The notes beneath the pieces were generated by a model that was not told the origin of the DNA, did no database searches, and saw only the letters and a list, made by a program, of their open reading frames with translations. From the NCBI GenBank assembly GCA_905221605.1, contig CAJNDS010002226.1:165001-229000 (forward strand): DNA of 64,000 nt, written 5' to 3'. The translations under genes were made by a program, and so were the position numbers. The DNA comes from Symbiodinium natans (Eukaryota; Sar; Dinophyceae; Suessiales; Symbiodiniaceae). Numbering within the stretch: the first letter of the stretch is position 1; the number at the start of each line of letters is the position of its first letter. Shown in pieces: positions 22,038 to 31,474 of the stretch.

Positions 22038-22519
22038 CTCTTCCTTGCAAGTGCTAAACCCTAAACCCTTAACCCTGAACCCTAAACCCTAACCCCTAAA
22101 CCCTAAATGGAACGGCAGGGCGCTTGGGAGGGGAGGGGATTAAGCTAATGTGGGGCTTTGGAATCTCCCACCTGCAGACCCAAGAAACCCACCTGGAGGT
22201 CCTGCAAGCTCTGCAGAAAATAAAAGGCCTTCCCTTGCTTGCAAGGGGGGGGGGGGGGGGGGGGGTTCACACACTCTGCTTGGTTCAGGGATCAGGGGTC
22301 CCAGCTTGTGTTCAGGGGCCTCTAGACGTGAGCGGTTTAGGGTGTAGGGTAGGGTTTGTTGCACGAACTTTCGCCAACCCACACGTGCCGTGGTAGTTGC
22401 TCGGCACGCTGTGCACAAGCGAGACCCACGCAGCGAAAAATGCCGACACGAAGCGTGCTGTATGCAAAGGACACCCCACGCAAACCGACGTGGAAGACTT
22501 GAAGACAACATTATTGAAG

Positions 22520-22680
22520 TAGGGTACATAATTCTTGTACCCCCAAAAGGACACCCAATATATACACTCACCAAAAACAGAAATATAAACCCTGCTTCAT
22601 ATGCAGTCCAACTCGGATGTTAGGCTTCGGTTTCCCTCGTCCCGGAAGTTCCCTGCGAGAACCCTCCCTAAACCCTAAAC
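22520..22680 (+). repeat. dispersed repeat, copy 2 (CCAAAAGGACAC family)
   Basis: CCCCAAAAGGACACCCAAT and ACTCACCAAAAAC match the copies at 3008-3178 and 53653-53795; the rest is diverged. Ends in ACCCTCCCTAAACCC like the others. Confidence 0.5.
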
Positions 22681-22755
22681 CCTAAACCCTACACCCTAAA
22701 CCCTTAAGCAGCTTCACTTTTCGGTTGCTGGGGGGGAGGAGGGGGCCCCCTTGGC

Positions 22756-22805
22756 CTCGCAAAGGCGCTGCTGACAGCAGCGGGCCTCCGAGTTCCCAAA
22801 GAGAC
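22756..22805 (-). CDS. exon, cysteine-rich repeat gene (CC core)
   Basis: AAG acceptor at 22806-22808, two bases, then LFGNSEARCCQQRLCE, GC donor (GCCAAG). The leading bases complete a Gly codon opened by exon 24355-24409. G-N-S-E-A-R-C-C keeps the six-residue spacing from Gly to the cysteine pair. Confidence 0.65.
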
Positions 22806-24354
22806 CTTCAAGGGGGTCTCTGGGTGAAGTTTAGGGTTTAGGGTTTAGGGTTTAGGGTTTAGGGTTTAGGGTTTAGGGCTTAGTGTGTTAGGGGAGGACA
22901 AGGTACGGGCGGACTCATTTACCTTTTTACCCTACTTCAAAACGCCCAGAACATTCAACAAAACGTCCCAGAACATTCAACATTGGGGTTGTTTCAGTGC
23001 TTTGAAGCAATGTCGCTCATAGTCAGGGCCGCGCAGTTGTAAGGTTTGCTTGGGTGTAGGATTTAGGTTTCAGGGCTGCGGCTTCCGAACCTGGAGTTTG
23101 GGTCTTGGAACCCAAAAGCTCTGACCCAAAAGCTCTGAACCCTACCTAAAACCAAAGATCCCAAAAACCCAAAACCCCAAAAACCAAAAACCTTAGAACC
23201 CATCAACCCAAAAACCCTGAAACCAAAAAAAACAAATCCCAAAAAGATCAAAACCCACAAACCCCAAAACCCCAAACCGAAAAACCCCAAAACCCAAAAC
23301 CCAAAACCCCTGATGCCCTAAGAGGTTTAAGTTCCACGGTATCCTCGGGAACCAAACCAGAACCCTTCTGGCGGCTCAAACTCTCAAGAAAGGGAGAAAA
23401 GGGGAACCTCTAAGAAACCTCCGTGCAGGCTCAGTTTAATGGCCTGTTCGAAGTAGGGCTGTTGTACGTAGGGTTTCACGTACCAAGGCTCCCAACTCCC
23501 CCCCCCCCCCGCCCAAACCCTAACCCGAAACCCTACACCCTGAACCCCCGACCCTAAACCCCCCCCCTCCCCCCGATACTCTACACGTGCCGCAATACTA
23601 CTTTATGAGAACCAGGAAGTTCCTTCAGGGCTGGGAGGGCTTCGTCTTTCTTTTTGTTTTCAGAGCCTTGCGCTGCCAGCTTTTAGAGCGAATAGGGTAT
23701 AGGGAACAGGGCTTTGGGGGGTTTAGGGTTTTTAAGGCTTAGGGCTTAGGGCTTAGGGTGTGTGATATCCATACTTGGTTTGCTGGAAGCATCTGCCCCC
23801 CCCCCCCCCCACCATGTAAACAAAGCATAACGAGGACTTCCCACATTCAAGATCGAAGCGTGAGCCAACCACAACCCCTACTTCAAAATTCTGAATTGCT
23901 CCTTCACTTCCTCATTTCTAGATGAATAGTTATCTGCATGCATACATGATGTATACATACACAAACCACGGTGCTTACACTACTACTTACAAAACTGTAT
24001 GAAAACACAAACAACCCTGATTTTGAGGAACGTGCTCGGACAATTGCTAGCGGCTGCAGCAACCTCCCAAATTTAGCGTTTCGAACCCAAGCCTTGCAAG
24101 GGTGCCCCAGGCAATGCCTGAGCCCAAACCCTCAACCACCATCAACCCTATATAGAACTACCGAACTACCCATGAACCTGCAAGTAAACCCTGAACCCCC
24201 TAAACCCTAAACGCTAGAAACCTTAAACCCTTAGCGTAAACCCTAGACCCAAAAACTCTAAACCCTAAACCCCATCCCCTGAACCCCTCCCTAAACCCTA
24301 AACCCTAAACCCTAAACCCTAAACCCTAAACCCTAAACCCTGAATAACCCGAAC
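22806..24354 (-). other. intron of the cysteine-rich gene
   Basis: Clear example of opposed ends: + strand TTTAGGG at 22829-22882 next to one splice site and CCCTAAA at 24288-24345 next to the other. Between them are A/C-rich CCCAAAACCC-type sequence (23150-23310), poly(C) at 23499-23511 and poly(C) at 23797-23811. An unrelated open frame at 23971-24210 shows no family motif. Confidence 0.5.
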
Positions 24355-24409
24355 CCAGGCCTGCTCCCTTGCGCTTGGAGTGGCTCGGGCACTCGTAGTT
24401 GTCGCAGGA
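24355..24409 (-). CDS. exon, cysteine-rich repeat gene (post-CC half unit)
   Basis: GCAG acceptor at 24410-24412, then SCDNYECPSHSKRKGAGL and one base, GT donor (GTTCGG). Gives 14 residues from the last cysteine to the Gly of exon 22756-22805. The intron one residue before the third cysteine matches its place in exon 14677-14716. Confidence 0.65.
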
Positions 24410-24446
24410 CTGCGCGCGTTGAAACGGGTGCGTCATAACTTGGCTT

Positions 24447-24478
<32 letters not shown>

Positions 24479-24532
24479 GGTGGAGCCAGGTTTTTTTTGG
24501 GTGTGTTTTTTTGGCTTTTTTTGGGTATGTTT

Positions 24533-24788
24533 TTGGGTTTAGGGTATGTTTTTGGGTTTAGGGTATGTTTTTGGGTTTAGGGTTTAGGGTTTAGGGTTTA
24601 GGGGTTAGGGTTTCGGGTTTAGGGTTTTGGGGTTTAGGGTTTCAGGGTTTTAGGGTTTTAGGGTTTTAGGGTTTTAGGGTTTAGGGTTTAGGGTTTAGGG
24701 TTTAGGGCTTAGGGCTTAGGGTTTAGGGTTTAGGGTTTAGGGTTTGGGGCTTAGGGTTTAGGGGTTAGGGTTTAGGGGTTAGGGTTGA
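24533..24788 (+). repeat. interstitial telomere-type array with length variants
   Basis: TTTAGGG mixed with TTTTAGGG, TTTCGGG and TTAGGGG, flanked on both sides by GGGTTGA repeats (24448-24480 and 24848-24880). Confidence 0.9.
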
Positions 24789-24913
24789 GAAACCCAAAAA
24801 AAGCACCCATAAAAAACCAAAAAATATACCCAAAAAGAACCCCCACCCGTTGAGGGTTGAGGGTTGAGGGTTGAGGGTTTAGGGGTATTCAGAACTTGGC
24901 TTTGAGAGTCTGG

Positions 24914-25024
24914 GTACCCCAGTAACCATAGTATAGTAAGGGCACCCACTTTTTGGGGTTGGCTAATTTACAAGGGAACCCCTGAACCAAGAAAAGGGAA
25001 AAGGGTAGCCACTGGGCTACCAAG
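24914..25024. repeat. foldback family D, copy 3
   Basis: Ends CCCCAGTAACC and GGGTAGCCACTGGG are imperfect inverted repeats. Inner order as in the copy at 53456-53549. Confidence 0.65.
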
Positions 25025-25159
25025 GGGTTTGGGGCTTATCCCTCGATGGACCATGATCAAAAGTTCGAGGTAGCACACGATTAGTATGTGCGAGCAAGCA
25101 ATGCAGCACGTTCTTCCGGGTTGAGGGTGATCGCCACCTCGCGCTGAGCGCTCAAAATT

Positions 25160-25201
25160 CGCATGCTGGCTCTTGGTGGTCCGCGCCGTGCTCTGCCACT
25201 T
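25160..25201 (-). CDS. exon, cysteine-rich repeat gene (post-CC half unit)
   Basis: GCAG acceptor at 25202-25204, then KWQSTARTTKSQHAN. Joined to exon 25933-25982 it gives C-L-T-P-Q-K-W, matching C-P-N-N-S-K-W and C-S-D-A-T-K-W in other units. The 3' end is not fixed. Confidence 0.45.
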
Positions 25202-25332
25202 CTGCTCGGCCCCCGGTCGTCTCGGACCCTAAACCCTAAACCCTAAACCCGAAAGGGCGGGTAGCGGTCTCGGCACTTGCTGCCTCTGAGACAAGGGTGC
25301 ATGGTTCAGGGTTTAGGATCTACCATGTGAGG

Positions 25333-25375
25333 GGTTTCCGAAATTGGGGGGGGGGGGGGGGGGGGGGGGGGGAGG
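25333..25375. repeat. poly(G) tract
   Basis: A run of more than 20 G broken only by one A near its end. Other poly(G) runs of this window lie at 22247-22265, 42580-42600 and 63699-63713. Confidence 0.9.
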
Positions 25376-25932
25376 TACCTTGTTGGGGTCCTTATTATTG
25401 TAGTAAGGGAGCCCTACCATGTAGGGGTTTTAGGGGTCCCCTCAGGCGATCTCAGATTTCATGGCTGTGAGTGTCAGATGCCAAGGCAGTGACGGGCACC
25501 CTAAACCCTGAATCCTAAACCCGAAAACCAGGGCTTAGGGTTTAGGGTTTCGGGGTTACCCTCGAGGGAGGCCCCGAAACAAAAGCGCTGATTGAGCAAA
25601 TCGCCTGAGGATTGAAGCCTGAACCCGAGGCTAGGGTAGGGTTGAGAAATAGGGTTCGGGGCTTTGGGTTTGAGGTTCGGGATCTTCAATACCTAAGGTC
25701 TTGAGGTTTAGGAGTATGAGTAGACAATACGGTTCGAAACGAAATGACTTCAGCCACCGACAATACGGGTGCTTAACGTAAATGAAGCTACCCTGAGAAG
25801 GCAACCACTGCTTTCCCTAAACCATAAGGGCCTACACCTTACCTCTTACACCCTACACCCCAAACCCTAAACTGTAAACTCTCCATGGAGTGGACTTAGT
25901 TTCGAATTCCTCCGAAGAACTCTCAAAGCCAC

Positions 25933-25982
25933 CTGTGGGGTGAGGCAGATGTCGGTCATCTCGATCTGGCCGCTGGTCCAAT
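25933..25982 (-). CDS. exon, cysteine-rich repeat gene (divergent unit)
   Basis: GGCAG acceptor at 25983-25985, two bases, then WTSGQIEMTDICLTPQ ending in CAG before a GT donor (GTGGCT). The splice signals are good. The unit has lost some cysteines: only the last one is in register with the next exon. Confidence 0.5.
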
Positions 25983-26365
25983 CTGCCGGCTTCAGGTACC
26001 TCGGTATAGGGGTTTAGGGTTTAGGGTTTTCGGGCTCTCGGAATTGAGGGTTACGGGCATAGGGTTTTAGGGATTTATGGGTGATAGGGGTCTCGGGTCG
26101 TCAAGGGTTTCAGGGGTTTCGGGCTTTAGGGGCTTAGGTCAGCAGTCTTTAAGATTCAGGCAGGCATGACGAGCTAAAGGGGGGTTGAGGGTGTGGGAAA
26201 TGCATGCGCCTTCCTCTGGGAACCGGAGCCCAAAGCGCTCAAAGCAAAAACCAACCCATGAGAAAACGTTCGAGAAAGTGAGTTCTTTTGGATGATCCAA
26301 AGCAGCCTCTAACCCAACAACTCTGAACCCGAAATAAAACCTCTAAACCCTCTTAAACTCTAAAC

Positions 26366-26382
26366 TCTGCACGCAGCAGACG
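26366..26382 (-). CDS. possible 17-base microexon with CC pair
   Basis: CAG acceptor at 26383-26385, then VCCVQ and one base, then GT donor (GTTTAG). Phase agrees with exon 25933-25982. So short that chance is a real alternative. Confidence 0.25.
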
Positions 26383-26766
26383 CTGACCTTCCAACCCCAA
26401 CCCCTACACCAAAGAGCTCCATAAGCCCTACATGAAGGCTCATGGGCTGTTCAGCTACAACTCACTAGTGCAAACTAAGTGAAGACCGACGCGAACTGTC
26501 GCCCTACCTTCACGCAAGCTGAAAGCCCTAAACTCTAAACCCTAAACCCTAAACCCTAAACCCTAAACCCCTAAAACTTAAAATCCTAAACCTGAACCCT
26601 AAACCCCTAACCCCCAAACCTTAAATCCTAAACCTGAACCCTGAACCCCGAAGCTTTAAAGCCTAAACCCTAATATCCCTGGACCCCTACACCCCTAAAC
26701 TTTGAATCCTCAAGTCCTGAAAGCTCCAACCTTACAGCCTACGCCCCCCCGAGGCCGAGAAGTGCC

Positions 26767-27163
26767 TGGGTTTAGGGTTTAGGGTTTAGGGTTTAGGGTT
26801 TAGGGTTTAGGGTTTAGGGTTTAGGGTTTAGGGTTTAGGGCCTGCAGCCCAGTAGCTGAAACTCCAACTTGTCGCCTGCCTGGCCCACGGGACCTGAGAC
26901 CTGTCAACTAAGCCCTAAACCCTAAACCCTAAACCCTAAACCCTAAACCCTAAACCCTAAACCCCAGGAAGACTTGGGGGGCGGGGGTTGCGGACTTAGG
27001 GCTCGAAGGGTGTAGGGCTTGGGGCCTGAGAGCTTGCGAAGTTGGGGTGTGCAGTAGGGTGCAGGGGTTTAGGGTTTGAGGAACCCTAAACCCTAAACCC
27101 TAAACCCTAAACCCTAAACCCGAAACCCTAAACCCTAAACCCTAAACCCTAAACCCTAAACCA
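26767..27163. repeat. cluster of opposed telomere-type arrays
   Basis: TTTAGGG at 26767-26841, CCCTAAA at 26911-26965 and 27084-27163. Confidence 0.9.
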
Positions 27164-28001
27164 GAGCTCAGGGCTTAGGGTGTGGGGTTCACAAAGTTTT
27201 GGGGGCTGATAGCATCTTTTTGAAGTTTTGGAGAGTCTTTAGGGTTTAGGGTTTAGGTTGCTAGTTCGTACTATATGGGGAAAATGGTTCCCCAATTTCC
27301 TACTGAAAGCCAGTAGGTTTGGGGGCTTTGGCAAAGGGAAAGTTGGGCGTTTAGAGCTTTGCGGCGGAAAGGGCTTAGATATAGAGTTCAGGGCTTTAGC
27401 TTTGGCATTGAAGAGTTTAGGGGTTTCACCAGGGTGCAGGGATTAGGGTGACGCTACCCAAAGCCCTAAACCTCAACCCTAAACCTCAGAGGTTTGGGGA
27501 TCAGGTGCAAGGTGTCGGTACTTCGAACAAAGGTTCAGGGTTTAGGGTAGTTGAGGTCTAGGGTTCAGGCTTTTGGTTAGCGAGTTAGCGTATCGAATTG
27601 CAGGCCTTAGAGAGTTTGGGGGGGCTCCCAGCTCCACGCAGTTAGAGCTTCAGAGGTTAGGCTAACTCATCGATGACCTTCAAGTACGCCCTCCCCAAAA
27701 CCTGAAACCCTTAACCCTAACACCAAAGCCACCGCTTTTATTGGACCCTAGACCGTCTCTTTGCACCCTGAACTCGAAAACCTAACAACAAAAAGCCTCA
27801 AAGGCTTCTCTTGGAAGAACAAACTTGATCTTGCCAGATTGGTTTAGGGTTTTTTGGTTTAGGGTTCCGGGCCTTTAGGGTTTAGGGTTGAGGGAGGGTT
27901 GTAGCTTGTCCTTCCCACGCAAGTGTTCGGGAACAATGCTTGCTGGGTGCAGGGGACTTATTTAGGTTAATTTGGAGTACCTCGAACATTACCTAGGCAG
28001 C

Positions 28002-28523
28002 CCTAAACCCTAAACCCTGAACCCTAAAGCCTAAACCCTAAACCCTAAACCCTGAACCCTGAACCCTAAACCCTAAACTCTAAACCCTAAACCCTAAACC
28101 GTAAACTCTAACCCTAGACCCTAAACCCCGAAACCCCTCAACCCTGAACCCTAAACCCAGCTTAGAAATGCTTACAGCAACCCACTTAGAAACAGAATGA
28201 GCTGCCGGAGTTGTCTCAAGCCCACGAAGGGCTGCTATTCGTGTCTGCACAAAGACCCTATTTTCCTAGGAACCCTAAACCCTAAACCCTAAACCCTAAA
28301 CCCTAAACCCTAAACCCTAAACCCTATACAGCTTTAACAGCCTTCTAGCTTCAGGCTTACGTTTTCTCGCCCTGAGTTGGCAGCGAAGTACGACGCTCTC
28401 CCCGGCAGAGTCTTTGGCCAGGAGATATGCTGAGAATACTGCTCCCCTTTCTTGTAAGGGTTTAGGGTTTAGGGTTAAGGGTTTAGGGTTTAGGATTTAG
28501 GGTTTAGGGTTTAGGGTTTAGGG
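28002..28523. repeat. cluster of opposed telomere-type arrays
   Basis: Degenerate CCCTAAA at 28002-28160, clean CCCTAAA at 28269-28325, TTTAGGG at 28457-28523. Confidence 0.9.
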
Positions 28524-29100
28524 GGAGGGGATTAACGCCCATACCTCCAAGGATCTAGGTATTGTGCCCTTATCTTCGCGTAGTTCCGTGGATCCCTTAC
28601 TATGGGCCCCCCTCATATACGGGCCCATACATGCAGAACCCTTTACAGAGGTAAGGGACCCTAAATTCAGGGACCACGAAACTACCACTGAAAGGTGCTG
28701 GTAACCGAATTCTCTGGCATTACCAGGCCCCAAGAAGTATGGGACAGGCCCATAGCCGACTACGACACGGAACCTCAAGCTCCTAACTCGCCAAGCTCGG
28801 AAGGTTGAGGGTCTGTGGTCGAAGGTGGGATCGGAAGCCCCCTAGGCTCGAGGCCCCCAAAACCCTCTAAGCCTAGATCTGCGCGAACATGTCCTTCCCA
28901 CAACGCTGGACCCTAAACCCTAAACCCTTAATCCCGAGATCCCTAAACCCAGTCGGCCCAGAACCCTAAATCCTAACAAACTTTCCTCACTTGCGTCCCC
29001 TAGAGAGCCGGAAGACCAGCGAGACGGCCTGCCAGGTCTTGTACGCAAGGGCTTTAACCATTTAGGGTGGTCTTGGGGACTTGGGGTATGACGGTATGAC

Positions 29101-29458
29101 CCCAAACCCTAACCCTAAACCCTAAACCCTAAACCCTAAACCCTAAACCCTAAACCCTAAACCCTAAACCCTAAACCCTAAACCCTAAACCCTAAACCCT
29201 AAACCCAAACCCCCAAACCCGAAACCCAAAAGCCCCAAACCCAGGAGGCTTGCAGGGTTTCGGAGTCTTAGGCTCTTGAAGCCCAGAAGTGCAAAAAGGG
29301 TTAAGCGCTCGGCTTTGGTGGGTCCCTTGAAGGCGGCGGTTCAGGGTTTAGGGTTTAGGGTTTAGGGTTTAGGGTTTAGGGTTTAGGGTTTAGGGTTTAG
29401 GGTTTAGGGTTTAGGGTTTAGGGTGTTCGGTTTAGGGTTTAGGGCTTAGGGTTTAGGG
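29101..29458. repeat. opposed telomere-type arrays
   Basis: CCCTAAA at 29101-29205 faces TTTAGGG at 29339-29458, about 130 bases apart; each arm is roughly 100 bases, one of the larger potential hairpins in the window. Confidence 0.95.
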
Positions 29459-29974
29459 TCGGGCGCTTCCTTACTTCCAGGAGGGTAAGACCTCCCTGGA
29501 GGTCTTTTGCAAAGTAATTTACACCCTCCCATTTACGCTTCATTCGGCTAGGATTGCAAGATTGTAGGCCACCCACCATGGCACCTCACCACAACCAGAA
29601 AGTCGTCCGCGGCAGCGATCAGTCCTCTGCCTAGGCCGTGCCGCTCAACCCCTAAGACGCAAAACGCCCATGCCATCAAAACCTCATGTCCCCTAGCCTC
29701 CGCCCCACGCCCACAAAAAAAGTGATGAACGATAAGATCAATCTACAAAAAGATTGCGGTACATGGATAGCAATAGCAGTACATTTCCGCCAAAACTCCG
29801 ATGCCAATGCCATGCATAGAATTATACTTCTACTGGGACGAATAAAGACAGCAAATGGCTTGCTCGAAAAGAAAGCACAATGAAGCAATGATACAAATAA
29901 CACCAGTAATTGTCATCATACCGAAAAACTTGACAATACTATAGATACTAACAGTATGAACAATACGAACAATT

Positions 29975-30778
29975 ATTATGGAAATGATCCCAAATGCAGG
30001 ACTTATTAAGATGTAAACTTCTGGATGTCCACAAAACCAAAATAAATGCTGATAAAATATAGGATCTCCTCCAAATATAGGATCAAAGAAAAGTGTATTA
30101 GAATGAAGATCACCCAATATTAAAAGAAGTGTACCAGATAAGATGGGTAATGTTAATAAAAGCATGAAAGCTGTAATCAAGAGAGCCCAAGGAAATAATG
30201 GGATAGTCTTTAATGTCAGATAATAAGATCTCAGATTTAGACTTGTTGTCCAAAAGTTAAGAGATGTAAGACATGAAGATATACCAGAGATTAAGAATCC
30301 AAATATAAGATTTCCTGTACTTGAAGGTGGTAAAGTCATAAAAGACGTGGATAATGGTGGAAAAATGTTCATCCTGTACCACCTCCAAATTCTGAGATTA
30401 TAGAAAGGATTAGGAAAAGATATGAAAGTAAAAGAATTAAGATAGAAACATTATTGACTCTAGGATATACCACTTCTGGAGACCCTTGAAAGATAGGTAC
30501 AAAATAATTTCCAAATCCTCCAAACAAGCCAGGCATTACTAAAAAGAAGATCATAAGAAAGCCATGCAATGTAATGCTTATATTATAGAAGTTCTGGTTT
30601 TCTGGAGATATAATCCTATTTCCTGATGAATATAATTCTATTCTTTTAAGGACTGATACTAATGTTCCGGAGATTCCAAAGATGAATCCAGATAATAAAT
30701 AAAAAACTCCTAAGCCTTTATGATTACAATTTTTAACTAGTGGTAGAAAAGATACGAACGGGTCAGTAATTTTATATT
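29975..30778 (-). pseudogene. cox1: truncated, frame-broken copy of mitochondrial cytochrome c oxidase subunit 1
   Basis: Seen: an AT-rich minus-strand frame from ITDPFVSFLPLVKNCNHKG through LHGFLMIFFLVMPGLFGGFG to SEFGGGTG, a TGA where the family has Trp, a frame change of one base, then on through [10 protein letters not shown]-like text, [22 protein letters not shown] and PAFGIIS. An in-frame TAA lies just upstream and no ATG start is seen. After about 29975 the frame stays open to 29830 but no longer reads like cox1, and the haem/copper-site second half is missing. Known: cox1 is mitochondrial and is often fragmented in dinoflagellates. Inferred: nuclear copy of a mitochondrial piece. A mitochondrial fragment joined by misassembly is the alternative. 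Confidence 0.85.
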
Positions 30779-31085
30779 AAAAGGAATGGTGTCGCTCTTA
30801 ACTGACAAGTCACAACATCAGGCCGATTTGCACAGGAGGCTGGGGGGCTGCATGCCAAGGTTGCTTTCTGGGACGGCAATCGTTCTCTTTTGAAGCACTG
30901 CTTGGACGCACACAGAAGGCTTGGGGGCTTTATTGATACTTATTGCTATTCTAGCTAGTATTGCTATTACCATTTTTTATTATCATCATTATTATTATAT
31001 ATTTACTTTTTATTTGTTATTAAATTTCAACGATGATGAGAATTATTATCAGTACTATGACTATAATTACTATTGCTAGTACTAT
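30779..31085. other. junction region, no gene seen
   Basis: GC-richer stretch (30785-30930) followed by an AT-rich stretch of ATTATT-type sequence (30935-31085) leading into the microsatellite at the end of the retroelement. Confidence 0.6.
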
Positions 31086-31125
31086 GTGTTCATCAAGATA
31101 AAAATAGTACGTACTAACAATACTA

Positions 31126-31293
31126 ATAATAACCCTAATAATCCTAATAATCCTAATAATCATAATAATCATAATAATCATAATAATCATAATAATCATA
31201 ATAATCATAATAATCATAATAATCATAATAATCATAATAATCATAATAATCATCATAGTCATAATAGTCATAATAATCATAATAATCTTCTTC
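31126..31293. repeat. AATAATCAT microsatellite, 3' side of retroelement
   Basis: About 18 units of AATAATCAT (ATGATTATT on the element's sense strand), starting with CCT variants. Frames of Ile/Met and Asn/His repeats here are artefacts. Confidence 0.95.
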
Positions 31294-31474
31294 CTTCGCA
31301 GTGAGAGTCGTCCCTCAGCTAGCGTGCGCTACAGTGTGGTTCACCTTGCACACCGGCCGATTTCACGGCTTAGCACGTATGCTCTTAGAGAAAAGCCGCT
31401 TGCTATTGAAGCGGGGTCCCTGTTTGTACTCAAATAAAAACTCATCGTTCAGTCATCTCCCAGGCTTGCATCTG

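Larger units (their letters stand above)
3274..26382 (-). other. inferred gene span: cysteine-rich 33-34 residue repeat protein in tiny exons
   Basis: Umbrella entry for exons listed below. Seen: repeated short minus-strand frames with C-C pairs, bounded by AG and by GT, GC or GA. Joining 15650 to 3274 gives an open frame in which unit spacing repeats: 10 residues C-C to last C, 15-16 residues to G, 6 residues to the next C-C. Two neighbouring units (exons 12016-12042 to 8569-8640) have identical spacing. Inferred: a secreted or surface protein, since many paired cysteines usually form disulfides. Start, stop, signal peptide and total length are not seen. I do not recognise a named domain. 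Confidence 0.65.
26383..29974. other. repeat mosaic, no gene resolved
   Basis: Mostly telomere-type arrays in both senses. Short exon-like minus segments near 28375-28430 (KDSAGESVVLRC) and 28995-29060 (YKTWQAVSLVFRL), and a plus-strand cysteine-rich stretch near 28196-28255 (SCRSCLKPTKGCYSCL), were seen but lack enough support to call. Confidence 0.4.

Noticed and set aside
28196-28255. Plus-strand cysteine-rich frame SCRSCLKPTKGCYSCL
   Set aside because: Wrong strand and wrong cysteine spacing for the repeat gene, and no clear splice signals.
29593-29629. Minus-strand GLIAAADDFLVVV, recalling a reverse transcriptase ADD motif
   Set aside because: Only about a dozen residues with no other reverse transcriptase motif nearby.
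31020-31304. Ile/Met and Asn/His repeat frames
   Set aside because: Produced by the AATAATCAT microsatellite.
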